Below, in pieces: positions 29,478 through 43,988 of a stretch of 64,000 nucleotides of DNA. Positions within the stretch are counted from its first letter, which is position 1. Every line of letters starts with the position of its first letter. The notes below the pieces were generated by a model. The model was not told where the DNA came from. It was given only the letters and a program-made list of their open reading frames with translations, and searched no databases. Both the position numbers and the translations under genes were made by a program. Source of the DNA: Roseobacter insulae (GTDB taxonomy: Bacteria > Pseudomonadota > Alphaproteobacteria > Rhodobacterales > Rhodobacteraceae); contig NZ_JAHXDN010000001.1 of NCBI RefSeq assembly GCF_019375555.1, positions 1,207,236 to 1,271,235 on the forward strand, given 5' to 3'.

Positions 29478-30140
29478 ATGACAGATGATCAGACGTTCCC
29501 AGCGCCAGACGTGATGCATCCGGTAAAGCTGGCAGACGGAACAGTGCACACAGGGACGGTCTTTCTGGCGGCGGCCATATCTCATCCGCGTATTCACGTG
29601 GGGGATTACACATATGCCAGCGCGCACCAAGCACCCGCAGACTGGGCCCGGCATCTGGCACCCTATACATACGATTTCTCGCCGGAGCGGCTTGTCATCG
29701 GGAAATTCTGCCAGATCGCGGATGGCGTCCAGTTCATCACATCCTCCGCCAATCACAGATACGATGGCATAAGCAGCTATCCCTTCGCCATTTTTGGAAG
29801 GGCCTCCAAGTCTGGGCGGCCATCCCTGCCGGAACCGGGCGCGGATACCATCGTCGGGAATGATGTCTGGATCGGGCAGGGTGCTTGCATTCTGCCCGGT
29901 GCGCGGATCGGTCATGGCGTCATTGTCGGGGCAGGGTCCGTTGTGGGCGGGGAAATCGCGGATTACTCGGTTGTTGCGGGAAACCCTGCACGGCCCGTGC
30001 GGCGACGTTTTTCGCCGCAGGTCGCTGCGCGCCTCGTGCATCTTGCATGGTGGGATTGGCCTATCGAAAAAGTTGTAACCAGCGAAGCAGTGATCTGTGG
30101 GGGTGACGTGGATGCGCTGGCTCAGGTCGCCCCCCGCTGA
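29478..30140 (+). CDS. Hexapeptide-repeat O-acetyltransferase (Vat/CatB-like)
   Basis: A 220-residue left-handed beta-helix acetyltransferase of the xenobiotic (XAT) group. The start is ATG 29478 after AAGGAG. Family features are FCQIADGVQFITSSANHRYD (active-site His in the NH), the conserved loop SYPFAIFG, and hexapeptide turns in IVGNDVWIGQGACILPGARI. The end VAGNPARPVRRRF...LAWWDWP is typical. Members acetylate streptogramin, chloramphenicol or sugars, so resistance cannot be assumed. It lies between tuf and tRNA-Trp. Confidence 0.85.
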   Translation: MTDDQTFPAPDVMHPVKLADGTVHTGTVFLAAAISHPRIHVGDYTYASAHQAPADWARHLAPYTYDFSPERLVIGKFCQIADGVQFITSSANHRYDGISSYPFAIFGRASKSGRPSLPEPGADTIVGNDVWIGQGACILPGARIGHGVIVGAGSVVGGEIADYSVVAGNPARPVRRRFSPQVAARLVHLAWWDWPIEKVVTSEAVICGGDVDALAQVAPR

Positions 30141-30218
30141 ATCGCGCCAAATTGCCGAGTTTGAGCGCAATACCCTCTTGATCCCCGGTGCAATTCCGAC
30201 TACGCCGAAGCCCGGCAT

Positions 30219-30294
30219 AGGGGTTTAGCTCAGTTGGTAGAGCATCGGTCTCCAAAACCGAGGGTCGTGGGTTCGAGTCCCTCAGCCCCTGCCA
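30219..30294 (+). tRNA. trnW: tRNA-Trp (CCA)
   Basis: A 76-base cloverleaf. The acceptor arms AGGGGTT and AGCCCCT pair (one G-T), followed by G and an encoded CCA (30292-30294). The D-loop has TTAGCTCAGTTGGTAGAGCA, the anticodon loop CTCCAAA gives anticodon CCA (Trp), and the T arm has GGTTCGAGTCC. It lies upstream of secE-nusG, the common alphaproteobacterial order. Confidence 0.97.
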
Positions 30295-30371
30295 GCCCAT
30301 CCGCCACATATCCGCCATGATTTCGCCCCCGGATTGTCCGATTCGCCCCATACAATTGCCGCTATGGGGAT

Positions 30372-30995
30372 GTGACGAAACAGGTGGACCAAACTATGGC
30401 ACAAATGCAGGATGTGGATCGGGATGTTGCTGCCATCCGAGCCATGATCGCCGAGGAGAACACGGCGCCGGCGGCAATGCCGCGTCCGAAACGGGGCTCG
30501 GTGGACGCGGAACAGATTTCGCGAAAGGACCTTGCGCCCGCTCCGACCGCGGAGCGCCGGAAGAGCATTGCCGCGTCTGTGGTGTCGTTGCTGATCGTGC
30601 GTATCCTGCGCTATCGTCCGAATACCAAGGTCATTCTGGGCACAAGCTTTGTACTGATGGCGCTCCTGCAACCGGTCTTCGTTCTGGGTGTCGTGCTGGT
30701 CACCCTGATTGCGGTAATGATCACATATGTGGTTCTGGGGGCCGAGACATTCTGGCGGCGCTTCCTATCGGCCTTCCAGCTTTATGCAAGATGGTTCCCC
30801 GCCACGGCCCGCAAGTTGCGCATTCACGGCGAGTTGGCCGCGCGAAAATGGGACCGTCTTCTTGAACGCCTGCCGGATCGCCTGGCCGACAGCCTGCGCG
30901 CGCCCGATCTGCGGGCCATGGCGCGGGCCGACAAGCGGCACGCGGAGGCGATGGTGGACCGTCTGAACCGCCTGCATGACGAAACCGCCACTTAG
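30372..30995 (+). CDS. Membrane protein of unknown function
   Basis: A 207-residue protein. The first 60 residues are hydrophilic and charged; two hydrophobic helices lie near 86-104 (VILGTSFVLMALLQPVFV) and 105-122; a basic, helical cytoplasmic tail of about 80 residues (ATARKLRIHGELAARKWDRL) follows. The start is GTG 30372, or ATG 30396 eight codons in. It sits between tRNA-Trp and secE. I do not recognise it. Confidence 0.7.
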   Translation: MTKQVDQTMAQMQDVDRDVAAIRAMIAEENTAPAAMPRPKRGSVDAEQISRKDLAPAPTAERRKSIAASVVSLLIVRILRYRPNTKVILGTSFVLMALLQPVFVLGVVLVTLIAVMITYVVLGAETFWRRFLSAFQLYARWFPATARKLRIHGELAARKWDRLLERLPDRLADSLRAPDLRAMARADKRHAEAMVDRLNRLHDETAT

Positions 30996-31072
30996 GTCCG
31001 CGTCGCTACGCTCTTGAATTCCGGCGCATGGCTCGCTATGTCGCGTTCATCTCAAGCGCAGGAAAAAGCTAC

Positions 31073-31270
31073 ATGGCCACGACCAACCCCCTTCAGTTCA
31101 TTCAGCAGGTTCGCGCCGAAGTCGCGAAAGTGGTTTGGCCGACCCGGCGGGAGGTCATGCTGACCACCGTAATGGTGTTTATCCTTGCAGCACTGACGGC
31201 AGTGTTCTTTGCGACGGTGGACATCATCATCAGAAGCGGCCTTCAGGCCGTGTTGAATGTGTTCGGCTAG
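31073..31270 (+). CDS. secE: Protein translocase subunit SecE
   Basis: The small essential subunit of SecYEG, 65 residues with one transmembrane helix. The family motif EVAKVVWPTRREVMLTTVMV lies before the helix (about 38-58). The start is ATG 31073 after AGGAAAA; the frame is open from 31028 but secE needs only the shorter form. nusG follows 208 bases later. Confidence 0.94.
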   Translation: MATTNPLQFIQQVRAEVAKVVWPTRREVMLTTVMVFILAALTAVFFATVDIIIRSGLQAVLNVFG

Positions 31271-31307
31271 AACTGAACGAGATCGTTCAAAAATCGCAGC
31301 AGACCCC

Positions 31308-31336
31308 TTGAAACATTCGGCCGTGCGGAGTATGCC
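31308..31336 (+). promoter_or_regulatory. Candidate promoter and leader hairpin before nusG
   Basis: TTGAAA (31308-31313), 17 bases, then TATGCC (31331-31336) fit a sigma-70 promoter. Just after, GCCGCAC and GTGCGGC can form a hairpin in the leader (about 31334-31367). It would give nusG-rplKA a start separate from secE. Confidence 0.35.
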
Positions 31337-31478
31337 GCACACCTGACCAGAAAAGTGGCGTGCGGCGATTCGAGTTGCGCGCCGATTTTTTGTTTGAAGT
31401 CATCGGGCTAAGTGCCTGAATGTTAGTGGAATTTTGGCGCTTGCAGTCGCGCCTGGCAAGACAGGGACCTAAGATCAG

Positions 31479-32012
31479 ATGGCAAAACGGTGGTATTCGG
31501 TCAGTGTCCTGTCGAACTTCGAAAAGAAGATCGCAGAGCAAATCCGTACATCCGTGGCCGAACAGGGCCTTGAGGATCAGATCGACGAAGTGCTGGTACC
31601 GACCGAAGAAGTGATCGAAGTGCGCCGTGGCAAAAAGGTGACAACCGAGCGTCGCTTCATGCCGGGTTACGTTCTGGTGCACATGGAAATGTCCGATGGC
31701 GGATATCACCTGATCAACTCGATCAACCGCGTGACCGGCTTCCTGGGCCCGCAAGGCCGACCGATGCCGATGCGTGACGCCGAAGTGAACGCGATCCTGA
31801 ACAGGGTTCAGGAAGGCGAAGAGGCACCGCGCACGCTTATCCACTTCGAAGTGGGTGAGAAGGTCAAGGTGGCCGACGGCCCGTTCGAGGATTTCGACGG
31901 CATGGTCGAAGAGGTAGACGACGAGAACCAGCGCCTGAAGGTGACGGTCTCGATCTTTGGCCGGGAGACGCCGGTCGAGCTGGAATACACGCAGGTCAAC
32001 AAACAGTCCTGA
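31479..32012 (+). CDS. nusG: Transcription termination/antitermination protein NusG
   Basis: RNA polymerase-binding factor of 177 residues that affects elongation and couples to Rho and ribosomes. The NGN domain opens [21 protein letters not shown] and contains [14 protein letters not shown]. The C-terminal KOW domain reads [20 protein letters not shown] and [15 protein letters not shown]. The start ATG 31479 is the conserved one. rplK follows after a 105-base gap. Confidence 0.98.
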   Translation: MAKRWYSVSVLSNFEKKIAEQIRTSVAEQGLEDQIDEVLVPTEEVIEVRRGKKVTTERRFMPGYVLVHMEMSDGGYHLINSINRVTGFLGPQGRPMPMRDAEVNAILNRVQEGEEAPRTLIHFEVGEKVKVADGPFEDFDGMVEEVDDENQRLKVTVSIFGRETPVELEYTQVNKQS

Positions 32013-32117
32013 CGTGGCAAAGCGTGGGAGGCGAGGGTGCCGCGGCATCCGGACCGGACCACGACAACATGAACCTGAGGCAGCGCGCTGCCAAAGGGTT
32101 GGAAAAGGAGAAGGCCA

Positions 32118-32543
32118 ATGGCCAAGAAACTTGCCGGGACCATGAAGCTTCAGGTTCCCGCCGGTCAAGCAAACCCGTCCCCGCCGGTAGGTCCGGCGCT
32201 GGGTCAGCGCGGCATCAACATCATGGAATTCTGCAAGGCGTTCAACGCTAAGACCGCAGATATGGAGCCCGGCGCGCCGTGCCCCACCGTGATCACTTAC
32301 TATCAGGACAAATCCTTCACGATGGATATCAAGACGCCACCGGCGTCCTACTACCTGAAGAAAGCTGCCAAGCTGAAGTCCGGCGCGAAGACGCCGTCGC
32401 GCGAAATCGTGGGTCATGTGACCTCCAAGCAGGTGCGCGAGATTGCCGAAGCGAAGATGAAAGATCTGAATGCCAACTCCGTCGAAGCGGCAATGCAGAT
32501 CATCCTGGGCTCTGCCCGCTCCATGGGCATCGAGGTGAAGTAA
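32118..32543 (+). CDS. rplK: 50S ribosomal protein L11
   Basis: A 141-residue L11, part of the GTPase-associated centre. The N-terminal domain has [19 protein letters not shown] and the C-terminal rRNA-binding domain ends [22 protein letters not shown] precedes the start. It is one base upstream of rplA. Confidence 0.99.
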   Translation: MAKKLAGTMKLQVPAGQANPSPPVGPALGQRGINIMEFCKAFNAKTADMEPGAPCPTVITYYQDKSFTMDIKTPPASYYLKKAAKLKSGAKTPSREIVGHVTSKQVREIAEAKMKDLNANSVEAAMQIILGSARSMGIEVK

Positions 32544-32544
32544 G

Positions 32545-33243
32545 ATGGCAAAGCTTGGAAAAAGAACCCGCGCCGCGCGTGAAGCTTTCGCTGGCAAAGA
32601 GGATGTGACCGTTGAAGAAGCCGTTGCGCTGATCAAGGGCAATTCGAACGTGAAGTTCGACGAGACGGTCGAAATCGCGATGAACCTTGGCGTTGACCCC
32701 CGTCACGCGGACCAGATGGTGCGCGGCGTGGTCGGCCTGCCGAACGGCACTGGCAAATCGGTGCGTGTTGCGGTTTTTGCCCGTGGCCCCAAGGCCGAAG
32801 AAGCCGAGAAGGCCGGTGCGGACATCGTTGGTGCCGAAGACCTGATGGAAACCGTGCAAAGCGGCAAGATCGAGTTTGACCGCTGCATCGCGACCCCGGA
32901 CATGATGCCAATCGTTGGCCGCCTGGGTAAAGTGCTTGGTCCCCGCAACCTGATGCCGAACCCCAAGGTCGGCACAGTGACGATGGATGTCGAAGCCGCT
33001 GTGAAAGCAGCAAAAGGCGGCGAAGTTCAGTTCAAGGCGGAAAAAGGCGGCGTTGTGCACGCCGGTGTTGGCAAAATCAGCTTCGACGAAGCCAAACTGG
33101 TCGAAAACATCCGCGCCTTCGTTGGCGCCGTGTCCAAGGCGAAACCGACAGGTTCCAAGGGCACATACATGAAAAAAATTGCGCTGAGCTCGACAATGGG
33201 CCCCGGCGTGTCGGTTGCCGTGGATAACGCGGTCACCGAATAA
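32545..33243 (+). CDS. rplA: 50S ribosomal protein L1
   Basis: A 232-residue L1, which forms the mobile L1 stalk and can repress its own L11-L1 message. Signature blocks: [40 protein letters not shown] and [16 protein letters not shown] gap of 237 bases separates it from rplJ. Confidence 0.99.
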   Translation: MAKLGKRTRAAREAFAGKEDVTVEEAVALIKGNSNVKFDETVEIAMNLGVDPRHADQMVRGVVGLPNGTGKSVRVAVFARGPKAEEAEKAGADIVGAEDLMETVQSGKIEFDRCIATPDMMPIVGRLGKVLGPRNLMPNPKVGTVTMDVEAAVKAAKGGEVQFKAEKGGVVHAGVGKISFDEAKLVENIRAFVGAVSKAKPTGSKGTYMKKIALSSTMGPGVSVAVDNAVTE

Positions 33244-33480
33244 GAGATTTGGCGGGGCAACCCGCCAGATAGGCACGGCCGAGCGATTGGCCTTGCTTCT
33301 GTCCGAGACGGAGGGTGTGGGGTATCTCACATAATTCCTTCCTGAGATGGGAAACGAGAGGATTCCAGCCTTCGGGCGGTTTTGGCTCGGGACCCTGAAT
33401 TGGACCCGAAACGGGATGCAGACAATCGCATTCCTAAACTGAGCCGGGTGGGGAAACCTGCCCAATTTTGGAGTGAAACT
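33244..33480 (+). promoter_or_regulatory. rplJ leader region
   Basis: The 237 untranslated bases between rplA and rplJ. TGGCGGG (about 33250-33256) pairs with CCCGCCA (33261-33267) around GCAA but lacks a T tract, so it is not a clear terminator. By analogy with other bacteria this region should hold the L10 autoregulatory site. It ends with GGAG at 33473-33476, the ribosome binding site for the rplJ GTG start. Confidence 0.5.
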
Positions 33481-33996
33481 GTGGATAGAGCCCAGAAAGA
33501 ACAGCTGGTCGAGGAACTCGGCCAGATCTTTGAAAGCTCTGGCGTCGTTGTGGTTAGCCACTACGCCGGTCTGACAGTTGCTGAAATGCAAGACCTGCGC
33601 GCCCGTGCACGCGACGCGGGTGGGTCTGTGCGTGTTGCCAAAAACAGGCTCGCCAAGATCGCCCTTGAGGGCAAGCCATGCGCAAGCATTGCTGACCTTC
33701 TGTCGGGTATGACCGTTCTGACCTATTCCGAGGATCCCGTGGCTGCGGCCAAGGTTGCTCAGGAATATGCCAAAGAGAACTCGAAATTCGAGATCCTCGG
33801 CGGCGCGATGGGTGAGAACGCGTTGGACGTCGCCGGTGTCGAAGCCGTGTCCAAAATGCCTTCGCGCGAGGAGCTTATCTCCACGATCGCGGGCATGTTG
33901 GGCGCACCAGCATCGAACATCGCCGGGGCCATTGGCGCACCTGCAAGCAATATCGCATCCATCCTGTCCACGATCGAGGACAAGGCTGCAGCATAA
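33481..33996 (+). CDS. rplJ: 50S ribosomal protein L10
   Basis: A 171-residue L10, the base of the L7/L12 stalk. I choose GTG 33481 ([17 protein letters not shown]), which matches the conserved N terminus and has GGAG seven bases upstream; the open frame to 33382 lies in the regulatory leader. The rRNA-binding part includes [16 protein letters not shown], and the C-terminal helix that carries L7/L12 is Ala/Ile-rich. Confidence 0.96.
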   Translation: MDRAQKEQLVEELGQIFESSGVVVVSHYAGLTVAEMQDLRARARDAGGSVRVAKNRLAKIALEGKPCASIADLLSGMTVLTYSEDPVAAAKVAQEYAKENSKFEILGGAMGENALDVAGVEAVSKMPSREELISTIAGMLGAPASNIAGAIGAPASNIASILSTIEDKAAA

Positions 33997-34070
33997 GGCA
34001 TCGTCAAACCGGCGTCGGGTTGAAATCGCGACGTTGGAACACACATATCGAAAACGGAAAGAGCTAAAAC

Positions 34071-34445
34071 ATGGCTGATCTGAAAAAACTGGCAGAAGAG
34101 ATCGTTGGTCTGACCCTGCTTGAAGCACAAGAACTGAAAACAATCCTCAAAGACGAGTACGGCATCGAGCCCGCCGCAGGCGGCGCAGTGATGATGGCTG
34201 GTCCTGCTGGCGACGCCGGCGCTGCCGAGGAAGAGAAAACAGAATTCGACGTTGTCCTGAAAAATGCAGGCGCATCGAAAATCAACGTGATCAAGGAAGT
34301 CCGTGGTCTCACGGGTCTTGGCCTGAAAGAAGCCAAGGACCTCGTGGAAGCGGGCGGCAAGATCAAAGAAGGCGTCGACAAAGCCGAAGCCGAGGACGTC
34401 AAAGCCAAGCTGGAAGCAGCTGGCGCCGAAGTCGAACTGGCCTAA
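34071..34445 (+). CDS. rplL: 50S ribosomal protein L7/L12
   Basis: A 124-residue stalk protein. The N-terminal dimer domain ([20 protein letters not shown]) is joined by an Ala/Gly hinge to the factor-binding domain [20 protein letters not shown] and [17 protein letters not shown]. It is expected in four or more copies per ribosome, and a hairpin before rpoB can set the different output. Confidence 0.99.
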   Translation: MADLKKLAEEIVGLTLLEAQELKTILKDEYGIEPAAGGAVMMAGPAGDAGAAEEEKTEFDVVLKNAGASKINVIKEVRGLTGLGLKEAKDLVEAGGKIKEGVDKAEAEDVKAKLEAAGAEVELA

Positions 34446-34572
34446 GTCGCCGGATCTGGGGGCTGCATCCCGTTGGGAGCAGCGAGAGACTCCTTTAGGA
34501 AGTCTCGACACCCCGCACGAAAAAAGAGCTGGGCCTGAGAATTTCGGGTCCAGCTTAACCTGTCTTGGCAAG

Positions 34573-34596
34573 GGCCTTTGTGTCCAAAGGCCTTTT
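34573..34596 (+). terminator. Attenuator hairpin between rplL and rpoB
   Basis: GGCCTTTG (34573-34580) pairs perfectly with CAAAGGCC (34585-34592) around TGTC, followed by TTTT. It lies in the 292-base gap before rpoB, matching the partial terminator known at this place in Escherichia coli that lowers rpoBC relative to L7/L12. Another stem (GTGCCG with CGGCAC, about 34625-34641) lies nearer to rpoB. Confidence 0.7.
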
Positions 34597-34737
34597 CCAA
34601 GATGCGGTTCAATGGTCGGGAGGGTGCCGGTGGGACGGCACCTGTGAATAGACCGAAACGTATCGTCTCGTATGGGCGAGGTGCCGTGGCCCGACGGCTC
34701 CCTCGACCGGTGAGAACTCTGAAAGGTGACACCTGAT

Positions 34738-37700
34738 ATGGCTCAATCGTTCCTTGGCCAGAAACGTCTACGTAAATATTATGGCAAAATCCGCGAAGTT
34801 TTGGATATGCCCAACCTCATCGAGGTCCAGAAATCCTCTTATGATCTTTTCCTGAACTCTGGTGACGCCGATGTCCCGACGGACGGCGAAGGCATTACCG
34901 GCGTGTTCCAGTCGGTCTTCCCGATCAAGGATTTCAATGAAACCTCGGTGCTGGAGTACGTCAAGTACGAGCTGGAAAAACCCAAATACGATGTCGAGGA
35001 ATGTCAGCAACGTGACATGACCTATTCTGCGCCGCTGAAGGTGACGCTGCGCCTCATCGTGTTTGATGTGGACGAAGATACCGGCGCGAAATCCGTGAAA
35101 GACATCAAGGAGCAGGACGTCTTCATGGGCGACATGCCGTTGATGACGCCGAACGGCACATTCGTCGTCAATGGTACAGAGCGGGTGATCGTTTCCCAGA
35201 TGCATCGCTCACCCGGTGTGTTCTTTGACCATGACAAGGGCAAGACCCATTCGTCCGGCAAACTTCTGTTCGCCTGCCGCATCATTCCCTATCGCGGCAG
35301 CTGGCTGGACTTCGAATTCGACGCAAAAGACATCGTCTTTGCCCGCATCGACCGCCGCCGGAAACTGCCTGTGACAACGCTCCTATATGCACTTGGTCTC
35401 GACCAGGAAGCGATCATGGATGCCTATTACAACACGGTCACCTACAAGCTGAAGAAGAACAAGGGCTGGGTCGCCCCGTTCTTCCCGGACCGTGTGCGCG
35501 GCACCCGCCCGACATACGATCTGGTCGATGCGAAAACCGGTGAAGTGCTGTTCGAACAGGGTAAGAAAGTCACGCCGCGCGCGGTCAAGCAACTGATCGA
35601 TGAGGGCAAAGTGACCGAATTGCTGCTGCCCTACGAGCACATTGCGGGCAAGTTCGCCGCCAAGGATATCATCAATGAAGAAAACGGTGCGATTTACGTC
35701 GAAGCCGGTGATGAGCTGACGCTGGAGTATGACAAGGACGGCACGCTTGTCGGCGGCACCGCCAAAGAGCTGATTGATGCCGGGATCACCGAGATCCCGC
35801 TGCTGGACATCGATAACGTCAACGTCGGCCCCTACATGCGCAACACCATGGCGCAGGACAAGAACATGAACCGCGACACCGCGCTCATGGATATTTACCG
35901 CGTCATGCGCCCGGGCGAGCCGCCCACCGTCGAGGCGGCGTCTGCCCTCTTCGACACGCTGTTCTTCGATTCCGAACGGTACGATCTCTCGGCTGTTGGC
36001 CGGGTGAAAATGAACATGCGCCTGGCACTGGACGCAGAAGACACCCAGCGCACGCTGCGCCGCGAAGACATCGTGGCCTGCATCAAGGCGCTGGTTGATC
36101 TGCGCGACGGCCGTGGCGACATCGACGATATCGACCACCTCGGAAACCGCCGGGTGCGCTCGGTCGGTGAGCTGATGGAGAACCAGTACCGTGTGGGTCT
36201 GTTGCGCATGGAGCGCGCGATCAAAGAGCGTATGTCGTCGGTCGAAATCGACACGGTGATGCCGCAGGACCTGATCAACGCCAAACCGGCTGCCGCTGCC
36301 GTGCGTGAATTCTTCGGCTCTTCGCAGTTGTCGCAATTCATGGACCAGACCAACCCCCTCAGCGAGGTCACGCACAAACGGCGTCTGTCCGCGCTTGGAC
36401 CGGGCGGTTTGACGCGTGAGCGTGCGGGCTTTGAGGTGCGCGACGTTCACCCGACACACTATGGTCGGATGTGCCCGATTGAAACGCCGGAAGGGCCGAA
36501 CATCGGCCTGATCAACTCGCTGGCGACGTTTGCCCGCGTGAACAAATACGGTTTCATCGAAACGCCCTATCGCAAGGTCGAAGGTGGCAAGGTCACGGAC
36601 GAAGTGCACTATATGTCCGCCACCGAGGAAATGCGTCACACCGTGGCGCAGGCCAACGCCAACCTCGATGACAACATGAAGTTCGTGAACGATCTGGTCT
36701 CCACCCGGAAGTCCGGTGACTACACGCTGTCGCCCTCGGAAAGCGTTGATCTGATCGACGTGTCGCCCAAGCAGCTGGTTTCCGTTGCGGCCTCGCTCAT
36801 TCCGTTCCTTGAAAATGACGACGCCAACCGGGCTCTTATGGGCTCGAACATGCAACGGCAGGCGGTCCCGCTTCTGCAGGCCGAAGCTCCGCTGGTCGGG
36901 ACCGGCATCGAAGAGGTTGTGGCGCGGGATTCCGGTGCGGCGATCATGGCGAAACGCGCGGGCATCATCGACCAGGTTGATGCGCAGCGGATCGTGATCC
37001 GCGCCACCGAAGACCTTGAACTGGGCGACGCAGGCGTGGATATCTACCGCATGCGCAAGTTCCAGCGCTCGAACCAGAATACCTGCATCAACCAGCGTCC
37101 GCTGGTGAAAGTGGGTGACACGGTGCGCAAGGGTCAGGTGGTTGCCGATGGTCCGTCAACGGATATGGGGGAGCTGGCGCTCGGCAAGAACGTCGTCGTC
37201 GCCTTCATGCCGTGGAACGGCTACAACTATGAGGACTCGATCCTGATTTCCGAGCGGATTGCCCGTGACGACGTCTTCACCTCGATCCACATAGAGGAAT
37301 TTGAAGTCGCCGCGCGTGACACCAAGCTTGGGCCGGAAGAGATCACCCGCGACATCCCCAACGTCGGCGAGGAAGCCTTGCGCAACCTCGACGAGGCGGG
37401 CATCGTCTACATCGGCGCGGACGTTGAGCCGGGGGATATCCTCGTGGGCAAGATCACCCCGAAAGGCGAAAGCCCGATGACGCCGGAGGAAAAACTCCTG
37501 CGCGCTATCTTCGGGGAGAAGGCCTCCGACGTGCGCGACACCTCGCTGCGCGTCAAACCGGGCGATTTCGGCACGGTCGTGGAAGTGCGCGTCTTCAACC
37601 GCCACGGGGTGGAGAAAGACGAGCGTGCGCTGCAGATCGAGCGTGAGGAAGTCGAACGTCTGGCCCGCGACCGGGACGACGAACTCGCCATCCTCGACCG

Positions 37701-38874
37701 CAACATCTATGCGCGTCTGAAATCCATGATCATGGGCAAGGTGGCCGTGAAAGGTCCCAAAGGCGTCAAAGCCAATGCGGTGATCGATGAGGACCTGCTG
37801 GAAATGCTGACCCGCGGTCAGTGGTGGCAGTTGGCCCTCAAGGACGAGGCCGATGCGCAGGTTGTCGAAGCCCTGAACGAGCAATACGAGATCCAGAAAC
37901 GGGCCTTGGATGCGCGTTTTGAGGATAAGGTCGAGAAGGTCCGTCGCGGCGACGATCTGCCTCCGGGTGTGATGAAGATGGTCAAGGTCTTCGTCGCGGT
38001 GAAGCGCAAGCTGCAGCCGGGGGACAAGATGGCCGGACGGCACGGCAACAAGGGTGTGATCTCCAAGGTCGTACCGATGGAGGACATGCCGTTCCTCGCG
38101 GACGGGACACCGGTCGACTTCTGTCTGAACCCGCTGGGTGTGCCCTCGCGCATGAACGTCGGGCAGATCCTCGAGACGCACATGGGCTGGGCCGCGCGTG
38201 GTCTGGGCCTGAACGTGGACGAGGCGCTTCAGGAATACCGTCGCTCCGGTGACCTGACCCCTGTGCGCGACGCGCTGAGCCATGCTTACGGTGAAAACGT
38301 CTATGACGAAGGCATCGCGGGCATGGATGAGGACACGTTGATCGAAGCTGCAGGCAACGTCACACGCGGTGTGCCGATTGCAACGCCGGTCTTCGACGGT
38401 GCGAAAGAGGCAGACGTGAACGATGCGCTGACCCGTGCGGGCTTTGACAGCTCGGGCCAGTCGGTGCTGTTTGACGGTCGGACAGGTGAGCAGTTTGCCC
38501 GCCCCGTGACCGTCGGCGTCAAATACCTGCTGAAACTGCATCACCTGGTGGACGACAAAATCCACGCGCGCTCGACTGGCCCATACTCGCTGGTCACCCA
38601 GCAGCCTTTGGGCGGGAAAGCGCAATTCGGTGGGCAGCGCTTCGGTGAGATGGAGGTCTGGGCGCTGGAAGCTTATGGTGCCGCCTACACCCTGCAGGAA
38701 ATGCTGACCGTAAAGTCGGACGACGTGGCCGGACGAACGAAAGTCTATGAAAGCATCGTCAAGGGCGAGGACAACTTTGAAGCGGGCGTGCCCGAGAGCT
38801 TCAACGTTCTGGTCAAGGAAGTCCGCGGCCTCGGCCTCAACATGGAGCTTCTCGATGCGGAGGAAGATGAGTGA
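34738..38874 (+). CDS. rpoB: RNA polymerase beta subunit
   Basis: A 1378-residue beta subunit. The start is ATG 34738 ([20 protein letters not shown]), the usual Rhodobacteraceae start; an in-frame ATG at 34726 adds four codons. The rifampicin region [20 protein letters not shown] is wild type in character. [17 protein letters not shown] and the late [20 protein letters not shown] are intact. Its stop overlaps an extra ORF by four bases (ATGA) instead of being followed directly by rpoC. Confidence 0.99.
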   Translation: MAQSFLGQKRLRKYYGKIREVLDMPNLIEVQKSSYDLFLNSGDADVPTDGEGITGVFQSVFPIKDFNETSVLEYVKYELEKPKYDVEECQQRDMTYSAPLKVTLRLIVFDVDEDTGAKSVKDIKEQDVFMGDMPLMTPNGTFVVNGTERVIVSQMHRSPGVFFDHDKGKTHSSGKLLFACRIIPYRGSWLDFEFDAKDIVFARIDRRRKLPVTTLLYALGLDQEAIMDAYYNTVTYKLKKNKGWVAPFFPDRVRGTRPTYDLVDAKTGEVLFEQGKKVTPRAVKQLIDEGKVTELLLPYEHIAGKFAAKDIINEENGAIYVEAGDELTLEYDKDGTLVGGTAKELIDAGITEIPLLDIDNVNVGPYMRNTMAQDKNMNRDTALMDIYRVMRPGEPPTVEAASALFDTLFFDSERYDLSAVGRVKMNMRLALDAEDTQRTLRREDIVACIKALVDLRDGRGDIDDIDHLGNRRVRSVGELMENQYRVGLLRMERAIKERMSSVEIDTVMPQDLINAKPAAAAVREFFGSSQLSQFMDQTNPLSEVTHKRRLSALGPGGLTRERAGFEVRDVHPTHYGRMCPIETPEGPNIGLINSLATFARVNKYGFIETPYRKVEGGKVTDEVHYMSATEEMRHTVAQANANLDDNMKFVNDLVSTRKSGDYTLSPSESVDLIDVSPKQLVSVAASLIPFLENDDANRALMGSNMQRQAVPLLQAEAPLVGTGIEEVVARDSGAAIMAKRAGIIDQVDAQRIVIRATEDLELGDAGVDIYRMRKFQRSNQNTCINQRPLVKVGDTVRKGQVVADGPSTDMGELALGKNVVVAFMPWNGYNYEDSILISERIARDDVFTSIHIEEFEVAARDTKLGPEEITRDIPNVGEEALRNLDEAGIVYIGADVEPGDILVGKITPKGESPMTPEEKLLRAIFGEKASDVRDTSLRVKPGDFGTVVEVRVFNRHGVEKDERALQIEREEVERLARDRDDELAILDRNIYARLKSMIMGKVAVKGPKGVKANAVIDEDLLEMLTRGQWWQLALKDEADAQVVEALNEQYEIQKRALDARFEDKVEKVRRGDDLPPGVMKMVKVFVAVKRKLQPGDKMAGRHGNKGVISKVVPMEDMPFLADGTPVDFCLNPLGVPSRMNVGQILETHMGWAARGLGLNVDEALQEYRRSGDLTPVRDALSHAYGENVYDEGIAGMDEDTLIEAAGNVTRGVPIATPVFDGAKEADVNDALTRAGFDSSGQSVLFDGRTGEQFARPVTVGVKYLLKLHHLVDDKIHARSTGPYSLVTQQPLGGKAQFGGQRFGEMEVWALEAYGAAYTLQEMLTVKSDDVAGRTKVYESIVKGEDNFEAGVPESFNVLVKEVRGLGLNMELLDAEEDE

Positions 38875-39160
38875 CGCCTTTTGTTATTCCCCCACGTATT
38901 AGCAGTGGACGCTTCGGTGTCGGCGATGACTGGGTAAGTTCCAACAGTGTTGAATGGAAGCATCGTGACGCTGCTACTGGTTTGGACAACGGTGAAGGAA
39001 TGATCACAACCAGCATCGGACGTCTAACTATAGGTGATCGGACAGTTCAGCTCGTTCTTGGATACCGTTCTGAAGACATGTTGCCGTTTCTTTCGTGGAC
39101 GGTTTTTGCTCCCGCTGGTGAAAATAGCTGGTGCTCATTTAATTTTGAGGAGGTTCAACA

Positions 39161-39164
<4 letters not shown>
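38871..39164 (+). CDS. Unknown 97-residue ORF between rpoB and rpoC
   Basis: It starts at ATG 38871 inside the rpoB stop (ATGA) and ends with TGA 39162-39164 overlapping the rpoC ATG (ATGA), so it is coupled on both sides. The rpoC ribosome binding site GAGGAGG lies in its last codons. A hand count gives about 48% GC, against about 60% in the neighbours. The protein has [40 protein letters not shown] and [20 protein letters not shown]; it is Trp-rich and beta-like, with no signal peptide or membrane segment. I recognise no family. An intact frame across two coupled junctions argues for a real gene. Confidence 0.75.
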
Positions 39165-43408
<4,244 letters not shown>

Positions 43409-43430
43409 CGCGTTCTGACACGCAACACCG

Positions 43431-43467
43431 AAGACCCCGGAGACCTGTCTCCGGGGTCTTTTCTTTT
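43431..43467 (+). terminator. Terminator of the rpoBC operon
   Basis: AAGACCCCGGAGA (43431-43443) pairs perfectly with TCTCCGGGGTCTT (43448-43460) around CCTG, followed by TTCTTTT. Confidence 0.95.
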
Positions 43468-43634
43468 CCCGAACCCTGGTTGCGGGGCGAGCATGCTTCT
43501 CATGTCGCCGGGCGACGGGTCCTGTTCCCCGGACCGCTGCAGAAAATCTGTGGTCAGTGCACGTAAACGGCGTTAGCTTCACAACATTACGGCTCGTCCG
43601 GTGGACAGCATTAGTAATTTCTGGAAGGTCGCTC

Positions 43635-43985
43635 ATGTCGGAAGCACAACATCCTTTGGCGCCGCACCACCTGCCGCCATACTTTTCGGGCGCAGACGGC
43701 GGTGACACCCTGTTTACAGTTATGGTGGTCTTCCTTCTGGTCGTGATCCTGCTGATCGGTGTTGCGTATTTCACGTTGCACGCGCTGCCTGAAAGAATGG
43801 CGCACAAGGGTAACAGCACCCAGTTGCAACTGATCAGTATTCTGGCCATGCTGGCGCTCTTTACCCACAATAATATCTTCTGGGTCGGTGCACTTGTGCT
43901 TGCCGCTTTCAGACCTCCCGACCTTGTGGGACCGCTGGCGTCAATGGCGCAGTCTCTGCAAACCCTCGTAAACAGGGAAAAGTAA
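43635..43985 (+). CDS. YiaW-like inner membrane protein (DUF3302-like)
   Basis: A 116-residue membrane protein. The start is ATG 43635 after GGAAGG; the frame is open from 43557. Two hydrophobic helices lie near residues 26-46 (FTVMVVFLLVVILLIGVAYF) and about 66-90. It lies three bases before an HlyD-type gene, the same pairing as Escherichia coli yiaW-yiaV, so it is probably the small partner of that exporter. Confidence 0.75.
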   Translation: MSEAQHPLAPHHLPPYFSGADGGDTLFTVMVVFLLVVILLIGVAYFTLHALPERMAHKGNSTQLQLISILAMLALFTHNNIFWVGALVLAAFRPPDLVGPLASMAQSLQTLVNREK

Positions 43986-43988
43986 CCG

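Noticed and set aside
29478..30140. Streptogramin resistance gene
   Set aside because: The XAT family includes many sugar and unknown acetyltransferases; specificity cannot be read from sequence.
32500..34143. 547-codon minus-strand frame across rplA-rplJ-rplL
   Set aside because: It runs antisense to four ribosomal genes and their leader; no supporting signal.
35383..38625. Two long minus-strand frames opposite rpoB
   Set aside because: Mirror of rpoB codon bias; no start signals and no domains.
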